Below are positions 7,949 to 22,158 of a stretch of 64,000 nt of DNA, piece after piece (position 1 is the first letter of the stretch; every line of letters starts with the position of its first letter). A program made the position numbers and the translations under genes. This DNA comes from Sipunculus nudus (taxonomy: Eukaryota > Annelida > Sipuncula > Golfingiida > Sipunculidae). The notes below the pieces were generated by a model. That model searched no databases and was not told the DNA's origin. It was given only the letters and a program-made list of their open reading frames with translations. The stretch spans positions 62,285,118 to 62,349,117 of the forward strand of contig CM049317.1 of the NCBI GenBank assembly GCA_026874595.1, given 5' to 3'.

Positions 7949-10900
7949 GGGGTCTAATAATGTCAGAAATGGTAAAACACTGTAGGTAAATTGTGTTAAA
8001 ATTGGAAAATGGGTCCAAGAAATCAATAAATGACTTTTTTAAAAATTGCAGAATTATACATTATCGGTTTTGATCGAACGATATTGCCCTTACTTTTGAT
8101 ATTAATGTTCACTTTCCGGGACTACTGTGTAGCCAGGGGACCCGTCTGTCACCATATGGTTCTTATCAGTGTGTATTTTTAGGAAAATGCTGCATTTCTG
8201 TTGTGATTTTGCCGTAAGCAAAGAATTAGCAAAGCATCAGCAAAGTGTAAGCAAAGGGATTATGCCTTCATAGTTGCTTTTTTTCACCATTTTCTGAAGA
8301 AATCATGTATTTTCGGACTTTGCGGGGGTCTAATAATGTCAGAAATGGTAAAACATTGTAGGTAAATTGTGTTAAAATTGGAAAATGGGTCAAAGAAATC
8401 AATAAATGACTTTTTTAAAAATTGCAGAATTATACATTACCGGTTTTGATTGAACAATATTGCCCTTACTTTTGATATTAATGTTCACCAACCGGGACTG
8501 CTGTGTAGCCAGGGGACCCGTCTGTCCCCATATGTGTCATATCAGTGTGTTTTTTTAGGAAAATGCTGCATTTCTGTTGTGATTTTGCCGTAAGCAAAGA
8601 ATTAGCAAAGCATCAGCAAGGTGTAAGCAAAGGGATTATGCCTTCATAATTGCTCTTTGGCACCATTTTCTGAAAAAAATAATGTATTTTTGGGCTTTGC
8701 GGGGGTCTAATAATGTCAGAAATGGTAAAACACTGTAGGTAAATTCTGTTAAAATTAGAAAATGGGTCCCAGGAATCAATAAATGACTTTTTTAAAGGAG
8801 CAGAATTATACATTTATGGTTTTCATTGAACGATATTGCTCTTACTTTTGATATTAATGTTCACTAACCGGGACTGCTGTGTAGCCAGGGGACCCGTCTG
8901 TCACCATATGGGTCATATCAGTGTGTATTTATAGGAAAATGCTGTATTTCTGTTGTGATTTTGCCGTAAGCAAAGAATTAGCAAAGCATCAGCAAGGTGT
9001 AAGCAAAGGGATTATGCCTTCATAATTGCTCTTTGGCACCATTTTCTGAAGAAATCATGTATTTTTGGACTTAGCGGGGGTCTAATAATGTCAGAAATGG
9101 TAAAACACTGTAGGTAATTGTGTTAAAATTGGAAAATGGGTCCAAGAAATCAATAAATAACTTTTTTAAAAATTGCAGAATTATACATTATCGGTTTTGA
9201 TCGAACGATATTGCCCTTACTTTTGATATTAATGTTAACTTTCCGGGACTGCTGTGTAGCCAGGGGACCCGTCTGTCACCATATGGTTCTTATCAGTGTG
9301 TATTTTTAGGAAAATGCTGCATTTCTGTTGTGATTTTGCCGTAAGCAAAGAATTAGCAAAGCATCAGCAAAGTGTAAGCAAAGGGATTATGCCTTCATAG
9401 TTGCTTTTTTTCACCATTTTCTGAAGAAATCATGTATTTTCGGACTTTGCGGGGGTCTAATAATGTCAGAAATGGTAAAACATTGTAGGTAAATTGTGTT
9501 AAAATTGGAAAATGGGTCAAAGAAATCAATAAATGACTTTTTTAAAAATTGCAGAATTATACATTACCGGTTTTGATTGAACAATATTGCCCTTACTTTT
9601 GATATTAATGTTCACTAACCGGGACTGCTGTGTAGCCAGGGGACCCGTCTGTCCCCATATGGGTCATATCAGTGTGTTTTTTTAGGAAAATGCTGCATTT
9701 CTGTTGTGATTTTGCCGTAAGCAAAGAATTAGCAAAGCATCAGCAAGGTGTAAGCAAAGGGATTATGCCTTCATAATTGCTCTTTGGCACCATTTTCTGA
9801 AGAAATCATGTATTTTTGGACTTAGCGGGGGTCTAATAATGTCAGAAATGGTGAAACACTGTAGGTAAATTCTGTTAAAATTAGAAAATGGGTCCCAGGA
9901 ATCAATAAATGACTTTTTTAAAGTAGCAGAATTATACATTTGTGGTTTTGATTGAACGGTATTGCCCTTACTTTTGATATTAATGTTCACTAACCGGGAC
10001 TGCTGTGTAGCCAGGGGACCCGTCTGTTTCCGTATGGGTCATATCAGTGTGTATTTAGAGGAAAATGCTGCATTTCTGTTGCGATTTTGCCGTAAGCAAA
10101 GAATAAGCAAAGCATCAGCAAAGTGTAAGCAAAGGGATTATGCCTTCATAATTGCTTTTTGGCACCATTTTCTGAAGAAATAATGTTTTTTAGGTATTGC
10201 GGGGGTCTAATAATGTCTGAAATGGTGAAACACTGTAGGTAAATTGTGTTAAAATTGGAAAATGGGTCAAAGAAATCAATAAATGACTTTTTTAAAAATA
10301 GCAGAATTATACATTTCCGGTTTTGATCGAACGATATTGCCCTTACTTTTGATATTAATGTTCACTAACCGGGACTGCTGTGTAGCCAGGGGACCCGTCT
10401 GTTTCCATATGGGTCATATCAGTGTGTATTTTTAGGAAAATGCTGCATTTCTGTTAAGATTTTGCCATAAGCAAAGAAAAAGCAAAGCATCAGCAAAGTG
10501 TAAGCAAAGGGATTATGCTTTCATAGTTGATTTTTTTCACCATTTTCTGAAGAAATCATGTATTTTTGGACTTTGCGGGGGTCTAATAATGTCAGAAATG
10601 GTAAAACACTGTAGGTAAATTGTGTTAAATTGGAAAATGGGTCCAAGAAATCAATAAATGACTTTTTAAAAATAGCAGAATTATACATTATCGGTTTTGA
10701 TCCAACGATATTGCCCTCACTTTTGATATTAATGTTCACTATGCGGGACTGCTGTGTAGCCAGGGGACCCGTCTGTCACCATATGCTTCTTATCAGTGTT
10801 TATTTTTAGGAAAATGCTGCATTTCTGTTGTGATTTTGCCGTAAGCACAGAATAAGCAAAGCATCAGCAAAGTGTAAGCAAAGGGATTATGCCTTCATAA

Positions 10901-11543
10901 TTGCTTTTCGGCACCATTTTCTGAAAAAATAATGTATTTTTCGGCTTTGCGGGGGTCTAATAATGTCAGAAATGGTAAAACACTGTAGGTAAATTCTGTT
11001 AAAATTAGAAAATGGGTCCCAGGAATCAATAAATGACTTTTTTATAGTAGCAGAATTATACATTTATGGTTTTCATTGAACGATATTGCTCTTACTTTTG
11101 ATATTAATGTTCACTAACCGGGACTGCTGTGTAGCCAGGGGACCCGTCTGTCACCATATGGTTCTTATCAGTGTGTATTTATAGGAAAATGCTGCATTTC
11201 TGTTGTGATTTTGCCGTAAGCAAAGAATTAGCAAAGCATCAGCAAGGTGTAAGCAAAGGGATTATGCCTTCATAATTGCTCTTTGGCACCATTTTCTGAA
11301 GAAATAATGTATTTTTGGACTTTGCGGGGGTCTAATAATGTCAGAAATGGTAAAACACTGTAGGTAAATTGTGTTAAAATTGGAAAATGGGTCCAAGAAA
11401 TCAATAAATGACTTTTTTAAAAATTGCAGAATTATACATTATCGGTTTTGATCGAACGATATTGCCCTTACTTTTGATATTAATGTTCACTTTCCGGGAC
11501 TGCTGTGTAGCCAGGGGACCCGTCTGTCACCATATGGTTCTTA

Positions 11544-14500
11544 TCAGTGTGTATTTTTAGGAAAATGCTGCATTTCTGTTAAGATTTTGCCATAAGCAAA
11601 GAAAAAGCAAAGCATCAGCAAAGTGTAAGCTAAGGGATTATGCCTACATAGTTGCTTTTTTTCACCATTTTCTGAAGAAATCATGTATTTTTGGACTTTG
11701 CGGGGGTCTAATAATGTCAGAAATGGTAAAACATTGTAGGTAAATTGTGTTAAAATTGGAAAATGGGTCCAATAAATCAATAAATGACTTTTTTCAAAAG
11801 AGCAGAATTATACATTATCGGTTTTGATCGAACGATATTGCCCTTACTTTTGATATTAATGTTCACTTTCCGGGACTGCTGTGTAGCCAGGGGACCCGTC
11901 TGTCACCATATGGTTCTTATCAGTGTGTATTTTTAGGAAAATGCTGCATTTCTGTTGTGATTTTGCCGTAAGCAAAGAATTAGCAAAGCATCAGCAAAGT
12001 GTAAGCAAAGGGATTATGCCTTCATAGTTGCTTTTTTTCACCATTTTCTGAAGAAATCATGTATTTTCGGACTTTGCGGGGGTCTAATAATGTCAGAAAT
12101 GGTAAAACATTGTAGGTAAATTGTGTTAAAATTGGAAAATGGGTCAAAGAAATCAATAAATGACTTTTTTTAAAAATTGCAGAATTATACATTACCGGTT
12201 TTGATTGAACAATATTGCCCTTACTTTTGATATTAATGTTCACTAACCGGGACTGCTGTGTAGCCAGGGGACCCGTCTGTCCCCATATGGGTCATATCAG
12301 TGTGTATTTTTAGGAAAATGCTGCATTTCTGTTAAGATTTTGCCATAAGCAAAGAAAAAGCAAAGCATCAGCAAAGTGTAAGCTAAGGGATTATGCCTAC
12401 ATAGTTGCTTTTTTTCACCATTTTCTGAAGAAATCATGTATTTTTGGACTTTGCGGGGGTCTAATAATGTCAGAAATGGTAAAACATTGTAGGTAAATTG
12501 TGTTAAAATTGGAAAATGGGTCCAATAAATCAATAAATGACTTTTTTAAAAAGAGCAGAATTATACATTATCGGTTTTGATCGAACGATATTGCCCTTAC
12601 TTTTGATATTAATGTTCACTATCCGGGACTGCTGTGTAGCCAGGGAACCCGTCTGTCACCATTTGGTTCTTATCAGTGTGTATTTTTAGGAAAATGCTGC
12701 ATTTCTGTTGTGATTTTTCCGTAAGCAAAGATTTAGCAAAGCATCAGCAAAGTGTAAGCAAAGGGATTATGCTTTCATAGTTGATTTTTTTCACCATTTT
12801 CTGAAGAAATCATGTATTTTTGGACTTTGCGGGGGTCTAATAATGTCAGAAATGGTAAAACACTGTAGGTAAATTGTGTTAAAATTGGAAAATGGGTCCA
12901 AGAAATCAATAAATGACTTTTTAAAAATAGCAGAATTATACATTATCGGTTTTGATCGAACGATATTGCCCTCACTTTTGATATTAATGTTCACTATGCG
13001 GGACTGCTGTGTAGCCAGGGGACCCGTCTGTCACCATATGGGTCATATCAGTGTGTTTTTTAGTAAAATGCTGCATTTCTTTTGAGATTTTGCCGTAAGC
13101 AAAGAATTAGCAAAGCATCAGCAAGGTGTAAGCAAAGGGATTATGCCTTCATAATTGCTCTTTGGCACCATTTTCTGAAGAAATCATGTATTTTCGGACT
13201 TTGCGGGGGTCTAATAATGTCAGAAATGGTAAAACATTGTAGGTAAATTGTGTTAAAATTGGAAAATGGGTCAAAGAAATCAATAAATGACTTTTTTAAA
13301 AATTGCAGAATTATACATTACCGGTTTTGATTGAACAATATTGCCCTTACTTTTGATATTAATGTTCACTAACCGGGACTGCTGTGTAGCCAGGGGACCC
13401 GTCTGTCCCCATATGGGTCATATCAGTGTGTTTTTTAGGAAAATGCTGCATTTCTTTTGAGATTTTGCCGTAAGCAAAGAATTAGCAAAGCATCAGCAAG
13501 GTGTAAGCAAAGGGATTATGCCTTCATAATTGCTCTTTGGCACCATTTTCTGAAGAAATAATGTATTTTTGGACTTTGCGGGGGTCTAATAATGTCAGAA
13601 ATGGTAAAACACTGTAGGTAAATTGTGTTAAAATTGGAAAATGGGTCCAAGAAATCAATAAATGACTTTTTTAAAAATTGCAGAATTATACATTTTCGGT
13701 TTTGATCGAACGATATTGCCCTTACTTTTGATATTAATGTTCACTTTCCGGGACTGCTGTGTAGCCAGGGGACCCGTCTGTCACCATATGGTTCTTATCA
13801 GTGTGTATTTTTAGGAAAATGCTGCATTTCTGTTGTGATTTTGCCGTAAGCAAAGAATTAGCAAAGCATCAGCAAAGTGTAAGCAAAGGGATTATGCCTT
13901 CATAGTTGCTTTTTTTCACCATTTTCTGAAGAAATCATGTATTTTCGGACTTTGCGGGGGTCTAATAATGTCAGAAATGGTAAAACACTGTAGGTAAATT
14001 GTGTTTAAATTGGAAAATGGGTCAAAGAAATCAATAAATGACTTTTTAAAAAATTGCAGAATTATACATTACCGGTTTTGATTGAACAATATTGCCCTTA
14101 CTTTTGATATTAATGTTCACTAACCGGGACTGCTGTGTAGCCAGGGGACCCGTCTGTCCCCATATGGGTCATATCAGTGTGTTTTTTTAGGAAAATGCTG
14201 CATTTCTGTTGTGATTTTGCCGTAAGCAAAGAATTAGCAAAGCATCAGCAAGGTGTAAGCAAAGGGATTATGCCTTCATAATTGCTCTTTGGCACCATTT
14301 TCTGAAGAAATAATGTATTTTTGGACTTTGCGGGGGTCTAATAATGTCAGAAATGGTAAAACACTGTAGGTAAATTGTGTTAAAATTGGAAAATGGGTCC
14401 AAGAAATCAATAAATGACTTTTATAAAAATTGCAGAATTATACATTTTCGGTTTTGATCGAACGATATTGCCCTTACTTTTGATACTAATGTTCACTAAC

Positions 14501-16424
14501 CGGGACTGCTGTGTAGCCAGGGGACCCGTCTGTCACCATATGGGTCATATCAGTGTGTTTTTTTAGGAAAATGCTGCATTTCTGTTGTGATTTTGCCGTA
14601 AGCAAAGAATAAGCAAAGCATCAGCAAAGTGTAAGCAAAGGGATTATGCCTTCATAATTGCTTTTTGGCACCATTTTCTGAAGAAATAATGTATTTTTGG
14701 GCTTTGTGGGGGTCTGATAATGTCAGAAATGGTGAAACACTGTAGGTAAATTCTGTTAAAATTAGAAAATGGGTCCCAGGAATCAATAAATGACTTTTTT
14801 AAAGTAGCAGAATTATACATTTGTGGTTTTGATTGAACGGTATTGCCCTTACTTTTGATATTAATGTTCACTAACCGGGACTGCTGTGTAGCCAGGGGAC
14901 CCGTCTGTTTCCGTATGGGTCATATCAGTGTGTATTTAGAGGAAAATGCTGCATTTCTGTTGCGATTTTGCCGTAAGCAAAGAATAAGCAAAGCATCAGC
15001 AAAGTGTAAGCAAAGGGATTATGCCTTCATAATTGCTTTTTGGCACCATTTTCTGAAGAAATAATGTTTTTTAGGTATTGCGGGGGTCTAATAATGTCTG
15101 AAATGGTGAAACACTGTAGGTATATTGTGTTAAAATTGGAAAATGGGTCAAAGAAATCAATAAATGACTTTTTTAAAAATAGCAGAATTATACATTTCCG
15201 GTTTTGATCGAACGATATTGCCCTTACTTTTGATATTAATGTTCACTAACCGGGACTGCTGTGTAGCCAGGGGACCCGTCTGTTTCCATATGGGTCATAT
15301 CAGTGTGTATTTTTAGGAAAATGCTGCATTTCTGTTAAGATTTTGCCATAAGCAAATAAAAAGCAAAGCATCAGCAAAGTGTAAGCAAAGGGATTATGCT
15401 TTCATAGTTGATTTTTTTCACCATTTTCTGAAGAAATCATGTATTTTTGGACTTTGCGGGGGTCTAATAATGTCAGAAATGGTAAAACACTGTAGGTAAA
15501 TTGTGTTAAATTGGAAAATGGGTCCAAGAAATCAATAAATGACTTTTTAAAAATAGCAGAATTATACATTATCGGTTTTGATCGAACGATATTGCCCTCA
15601 CTTTTGATATTAATGTTCACTATGCGGGACTGCTGTATAGCCAGGGGACCCGTCTGTCACCATATGCTTCTTATCAGTGTTTATTTTTAGGAAAATGCTG
15701 CATTTCTGTTGTGATTTTGCCGTAAGCACAGAATAAGCAAAGCATCAGCAAAGTGTAAGCAAAGGGATTATGCCTTCATAATTGCTTTTCGGCACCATTT
15801 TCTGAAAAAATAATGTATTTTTCGGCTTTGCGGGGGTCTAATAATGTCAGAAATGGTAAAACACTGTAGGTAAATTCTGTTAAAATTAGAAAATGGGTCC
15901 CAGGAATCAATAAATGACTTTTTTATAGTAGCAGAATTATACATTTATGGTTTTCATTGAACGATATTGCTCTTACTTTTGATATTAATGTTCACTAACC
16001 GGGACTGCTGTGTAGCCAGGGGACCCGTCTGTCACCATATGGTTCTTATCAGTGTGTATTTATAGGAAAATGCTGCATTTCTGTTGTGATTTTGCCGTAA
16101 GCAAAGAATTAGCAAAGCATCAGCAAGGTGTAAGCAAAGGGATTATGCCTTCATAATTGCTCTTTGGCACCATTTTCTGAAGAAATAATGTATTTTTGGA
16201 CTTTGCGGGGGTCTAATAATGTCAGAAATGGTAAAACACTGTAGGTAAATTGTGTTAAAATTGGAAAATGGGTCCAAGAAATCAATAAATGACTTTTTTA
16301 AAAATTGCAGAATTATACATTATCGGTTTTGATCGAACGATATTGCCCTTACTTTTGATATTAATGTTCACTTTCCGGGACTGCTGTGTAGCCAGGGGAC
16401 CCGTCTGTCACCATATGGTTCTTA
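11544..16424. repeat. Common module M, copy 2 (beta type)
   Basis: 4,881 bp, 13 monomers. Beta-type markers: C at 11,795 (TTTTCAAAAGAGC), T at 13,060 and G at 14,252 (AGCAAGG). Matches copy 4 at an offset of 28,468 bp. Confidence 0.85.
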
Positions 16425-19400
16425 TCAGTGTGTATTTTTAGGAAAATGCTGCATTTCTGTTAAGATTTTGCCATAAGCAAAGAAAAAGCAAAGCATCAGC
16501 AAAGTGTAATCTAAGGGATTATGCCTACATAGTTGCTTTTTTTCACCATTTTCTGAAGAAATCATGTATTTTTGGACTTTGCGGGGGTCTAATAATGTCA
16601 GAAATGGTAAAACATTGTAGGTAAATTGTGTTAAAATTGGAAAATGGGTCCAATAAATCAATAAATGACTTTTTTAAAAAGAGCAGAATTATACATTATC
16701 GGTTTTGATCGAACGATATTGCCCTTACTTTTGATATTAATGTTCACTATCCGGGACTGCTGTGTAGCCAGGGGACCCGTCTGTCACCATTTGGTTCTTA
16801 TCAGTGTGTATTTTTAGGAAAATGCTGCATTTCTGTTGTGATTTTGCCGTAAGCAAAGAATTAGCAAAGCATCAGCAAGGTGTAAGCAAAGGGATTATGC
16901 CTTCATAATTGCTCTTTGGCACCATTTTCTGAAGAAATAATGTATTTTTGGACTTTGCGGGGGTCTAATAATGTCAGAAATGGTAAAACACTGTAGGTAA
17001 ATTGTGTTAAAATTGGAAAATGGGTCCAAGAAATCAATAAATGACTTTTTTAAAAATTGCAGAATTATACATTTTCGGTTTTGATCGAACGATATTGCCC
17101 TTACTTTTGATATTAATGTTCACTATCCGGGACTGCTGTGTAGCCAGGGGACCCGTCTGTCACCATTTGGTTCTTATCAGTGTGTATTTTTAGGAAAATG
17201 CTGCATTTCTGTTGTGATTTTGCCGTAAGCAAAGATTTAGCAAAGCATCAGCAAAGTGTAAGCAAAGGGATTATGCTTTCATAGTTGCTTTTTTTCACCA
17301 TTTTCTGAAGAAATCATGTATTTTTGGACTTTGCGGGGGTCTAATAATGTCAGAAATGGTAAAACACTGTAGGTAAATTGTGTTGAAATTGGAAAATGGG
17401 TCCAAGAAATCAATAAATGACTTTTTAAAAATAGCAGAATTATACATTATCGGTTTTGATCGAACGATATTGCCCTCACTTTTGATATTAATGTTCACTA
17501 TGCGGGACTGCTGTGTAGCCAGGGGACCCGTCTGTCACCATATGGGTCATATCAGTGTGTTTTTTAGTAAAATGCTGCATTTCTTTTGAGATTTTGCCGT
17601 AAGCAAAGAATTAGCAAAGCATCAGCAAGGTGTAAGCAAAGGGATTATGCCTTCATAATTGCTCTTTGGCACCATTTTCTGAAGAAATCATGTATTTTCG
17701 GACTTTGCGGGGGTCTAATAATGTCAGAAATGGTAAAACATTGTAGGTAAATTGTGTTAAAATTGGAAAATGGGTCAAAGAAATCAATAAATGACTTTTT
17801 TAAAAATTGCAGAATTATACATTACCGGTTTTGATTGAACAATATTGCCCTTACTTTTGATATTAATGTTCACTAACCGGGACTGCTGTGTAGCCAGGGG
17901 ACCCGTCTGTCCCCATATGGGTCATATCAGTGTGTTTTTTAGGAAAATGCTGCATTTCTTTTGAGATTTTGCCGTAAGCAAAGAATTAGCAAAGCATCAG
18001 CAAGGTGTAAGCAAAGGGATTATGCCTTCATAATTGCTCTTTGGCACCATTTTCTGAAGAAATAATGTATTTTTGGACTTTGCGGGGGTCTAATAATGTC
18101 AGAAATGGTAAAACACTGTAGGTAAATTGTGTTAAAATTGGAAAATGGGTCCAAGAAATCAATAAATGACTTTTTTAAAAATTGCAGAATTATACATTAT
18201 CGGTTTTGATCGAACGATATTTCCCTTACTTTTGATATTAATGTTCACTTTCCGGGACTGTTGTGCAGCCAGGGGACCCATCTGTCACCATATGGTTCTT
18301 ATCAGTGTGTATTTTTAGGAAAATGCTGCATTTCTGTTGTGATTTTGCCGTAAGCAAAGAATTAGCAAAGCATCAGCAAGGTGTAAGCAAAGGTATTATG
18401 CCTTCATAATTGCTTTTTGGCACCATTTTCTGAAGAAATAATGTATTTTTGGACTTTGTGGGGGTCTTATAATGTCAGAAATGGTAAAACATTGTAAGTT
18501 AATCGTGTTAAAATGGAAGATGGGTCCAAGAAATCAATAAATGACTTTTTTTAAAAATAGAAGAATTATACATTTGCGGTTTTGATTGAACGATATTGGC
18601 CTTACTTTTGATATTAATGTTCACTATCCGGGACTGCTGTGTAGCCAGGGGACCCGTCTGTCACCATATGGTTCATATCAGTGTGCATTTTTAGGAAAAT
18701 GCTGCATTTCTGTTGTGATTTTGCTGTAAGCAAAGAATAAGCAAAGCATCAGCAAAGTGTAAGCAAAGGGATTATGCCTACATAGTTGCTTTTTTTCACC
18801 ATTTTCTGAAGAAATCATGTATTTTTGGACTTTGCGGGGGTCTAATAATGTCAGAAATGGTAAAACATTGTAGGTAAATTGTGTTAAAATTGGAAAATGG
18901 GTCCAATAAATCAATAAATGACTTTTTTAAAAATAGCAGAATTATACATTATCGGTTTTGATCGAACGATATTGCCCTTACTTTTGATATTAATGTTCAC
19001 TATGCGGGACTGCTGTGTAGCCAGGGGAACCGTCTGTCACCATTTGGGTCATATCAGTGTGTATTTTTAGGAAAATGCTGCATTTCTGTTGTGATTTTGC
19101 CGTAAGCAAAGAATAAGCAAAGCATCAGCAAAGTGTAAGCAAAGGGATTATGCCTTCATAATTGCTTTTTGGCACCATTTTCTGAAGAAATAATGTATTT
19201 TTTTGGCATTGCGGGGGTCTAATAATGTCAGAAATGGTGAAACACTGTAGGTAAATTGTGTTTAAATTGGAAAATGGGTCAAAGAAATCAATAAATGACT
19301 TTTTAAAAAATTGCAGAATTATACATTACCGGTTTTGATTGAACAATATTGCCCTTACTTTTGATATTAATGTTCACTAACCGGGACTGCTGTGTAGCCA

Positions 19401-19991
19401 GGGGACCCGTCTGTCCCCATATGGGTCATATCAGTGTGTTTTTTTAGGAAAATGCTGCATTTCTGTTGTGCTTTTGCCGTAAGCAAAGAATTAGCAAAGC
19501 ATCAGCAAGGTGTAAGCAAAGGGATTATGCCTTCATAATTGCTCTTTGGCACCATTTTCTGAAGAAATAATGTATTTTTGGACTTTGCGGGGGTCTAATA
19601 ATGTCAGAAATGGTAAAACACTGTAGGTAAATTGTGTTAAAATTGGAAAATGGGTCCAAGAAATCAATAAATGACTTTTATAAAAATTGCAGAATTATAC
19701 ATTTTCGGTTTTGATCGAACGATATTGCCCTTACTTTTGATACTAATGTTCACTAACCGGGACTGCTATGTAGCCAGGGGACCCGTCTGTCCCCATATGG
19801 GTCATATCAGTGTGTATTTTTAGGAAAATGCTGCATTTCTGTTGTGATTTTGCCGTAAGCAAAGAATAAGCAAAGCATCAGCAAAGTGTAAGCAAAGGGA
19901 TTATGCCTTCATAATTGCTTTTTGGCACCATTTTCTGAAGAAATAATGTATTTTTGGGCTTTGTGGGGGTCTGATAATGTCAGAAATGGTG

Positions 19992-20057
19992 AAACACTGT
20001 AGGTAAATTCTGTTAAATTAGAAAATGGGTCCCAGGAATCAATAAATGACTTTTTTA
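19992..20057. other. Hybrid-monomer junction J1 (shared by both beta units)
   Basis: Left of the interval the monomer is of the GTGGGGGTCTGATAATG type with GGTGAAACAC; right of it, it becomes the TTTTATAGTAG type. Elsewhere the first type continues as TTTTAAAGTAG (for example near 4190). The join also carries a one-base deletion (GTTAAATTAGA). The identical hybrid lies at 48,460-48,525, so it predates the split of the two beta units. Confidence 0.75.
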
Positions 20058-20090
20058 TAGTAGCAGAATTATACATTTATGGTTTTCATT

Positions 20091-20164
20091 GAACGATATT
20101 GCTCTTACTTTTGATATTAATGTTCACTAACCGGGACTGCTGTGTAGCCAGGGGACCCGTCTGT
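20091..20164. other. Hybrid-monomer junction J2 (only in expanded beta)
   Basis: The TATAGTAG monomer normally continues after the core as CACCATATGGTTC (for example 48,633). Here it continues as TTCCATTTGGG, which is the Va monomer that precedes the 94-bp duplication. The two parents are identical from GAACGATATTGCTCTTAC through the core to GTCTGT, which is the exchange interval. Confidence 0.75.
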
Positions 20165-20355
20165 TTCCATTTGGGTCATATCAGTGCTTATTTTTAGTAA
20201 TATGTTTAATTTCTGTTGTGATTTTACTATAAGCAAAGAATAAGCAAAGCATAAAAAAAAGTGTAAGCAAAGGGATTATGCCTGCACAGTTGCTTTTTGG
20301 CACCATTTTCTGAAGAAATAATGTATTTTTGGACTTTGCGGGGGTCTATTAATGT

Positions 20356-20543
20356 CAGAAATGGTAAAACATTGTAGGTAAATTGAGTTAAAATTGGAAA
20401 ATGGGTCCAATAAATCAATAAATGACTTTTTTAAAAATTGCAGAATTTGCAGAAATGGTAAAACACTGTAGATAAATTGTGTTTAAATTGGAAAATGGGT
20501 CCAATAAATCAATAAATGACTTTTTTAAAAATTGCAGAATTAT
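20356..20543. repeat. 94-bp partial duplication (first of two in beta1)
   Basis: Same join and 94-bp offset as the one in alpha1, in the shortened Va start. This copy has private changes: GGGTCTATTAATG before it, CTGCACAG upstream, and GTTTAAATTGG in the second copy where the others have GTTAAAATTGG. It is the most diverged of the five. Confidence 0.9.
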
Positions 20544-22158
20544 ACATTTGCGGTTTTGATTGAACGATATTGCCCTTACTTTTGATATTAAGGTTCACTA
20601 ACCGGGACTGCTGTGTAGCCAGGGGACCCGTCTGTTTTCCTATGGGTCATATCAGTGTGTATTTTTAGGAAAATGCTGCATTTCTGTTGTGATTTTGCCG
20701 TAAGCAAAAAATAAGCAAAGCATCAACAAAGTGTAAGCAAAGTGATTATGCCTTCATAATTGCTTTTTTTTCACCATTCTCTGAAGAAATAATGTATTTT
20801 TGGACTTTGCGGGGGGGCTTATAATGTCAGAAATGGTAAAACATTGTAGGTAAATTGTGTTAAAATTGGAAAATGGGTCAAAGAAATCAATAAATGACTT
20901 TTTTTGAAAATTGCAGAATTATACATTACCGGTTTTGATTGAACAATATTGCCCTTACTTTTGATATTAATGTTCACTTACCGGGACTGCTGTGTAGCCA
21001 GGGGACCCGTCTGTATCCATATGGGTCATATCAGTTTGTATTTTTAGGAAAATGCTGCATTTCTGTTGTGATTTTGCCGTAAGCAAAGAATTAGCCATGC
21101 ATCAGCAAGGTGTAAGCAAAGGGATTATGCCTTCATAATTGCTTTTTGGCACCATTTTCTGAAGAAATAATGTATTTTTGGACTTTGCACGGGTCTTATA
21201 ATGTCAGAAATGGTAAAACATTGTAAGTAAATTGTGTTAACATTGGAAAATTGGTCCAAGAAATCAATAAATGGCTTTTTTTAAAAATAGAAGAATTATA
21301 CATTATCGGTTTTGATCGAACGATATTGCCCTTACTTTTGATATTAATGTTCACTAACCGGGACTGCTGTGTAGCCAGGGGACCCGTCTGTCCCCATATG
21401 GGTCATATTAGTGTGTATTTTTAGGAAAATGCTGCATTTCTGTTGTGATTTTGCCGTAAGCAAAGAATAAGCAAAGCATCAGCAAAGTGTAAGCAAAGGG
21501 ATTATGCCTTCATAGTTGCTTTTTTTCACCATTTTCTGAAGAAATAATGTATTTTTGGACTTTGCGATGGTCTAATAATGTCAGAAATGGTAAAACACTG
21601 TAGGTAAATTGTGTTAAAATTGGAAAATGGGTCCAATAAATCAATAAATGACTTTTTTAAAAATTGCAGAATTATACATTACCGGTTTTGATTGAACAAT
21701 ATTGCCCTTACTTTTGATATTAATGTTCACTAACCGGGACTGCTTTGTAGCCAGGGGACCCGTCTGTCCCCATATGGGTCATATCAGTGTGTTTTTTAGG
21801 AAAATGCTGCATTTCTTTTGAGATTTTGCCGTAAGCAAAGAATTAGCAAAGCATCAGCAAGGTGTAAGCAAAGGGATTATGCCTTCATAATTGCTCTTTG
21901 GCACCATTTTCTGAAGAAATAATGTATTTTTGGACTTTGCGGGGGTCTAATAATGTCAGAAATGGTAAAACACTGTAGGTAAATTGTGTTAAAATTGGAA
22001 AATGGGTCCAAGAAATCAATAAATGACTTTTTTAAAAATTGCAGAATTATACATTATCGGTTTTGATCGAACGATATTGCCCTTACTTTTGATATTAATG
22101 TTCACTTTCCGGGACTACTGTGTAGCCAGGGGACCCGTCTGTCACCATATGGTTCTTA

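Larger units (their letters stand above)
5810..11543. repeat. Variable module Va, copy 1, lacking two monomers
   Basis: 5,734 bp instead of 6,486 bp in the other Va copies. The 752-bp difference equals two monomers and is placed at 7909-7948, where the sequence changes from the neighbourhood seen at 35,640 to that seen at 36,400 in the complete copy. Otherwise it follows the complete copy in order: 94-bp partial duplication, the GCGGGGGGGCTT monomer, the GTATCC monomer, the CACCAACCGG monomer, and the monomer with GATCCAACG at the end. Confidence 0.85.
16425..20164. repeat. Variable module Vb, 5' part, in the expanded beta unit
   Basis: This part follows Vb of beta2 (44,893 onwards) at a constant offset of 28,468 bp. 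Shared private markers include the heavily changed core near 18,258 (GTTGTGCAGCC, CCCATCTG), the GTTAATCGTG motif near 18,500 and GGGGAACCG near 19,027. It ends in the TATAGTAG monomer, where beta1 and beta2 part company. Confidence 0.85.
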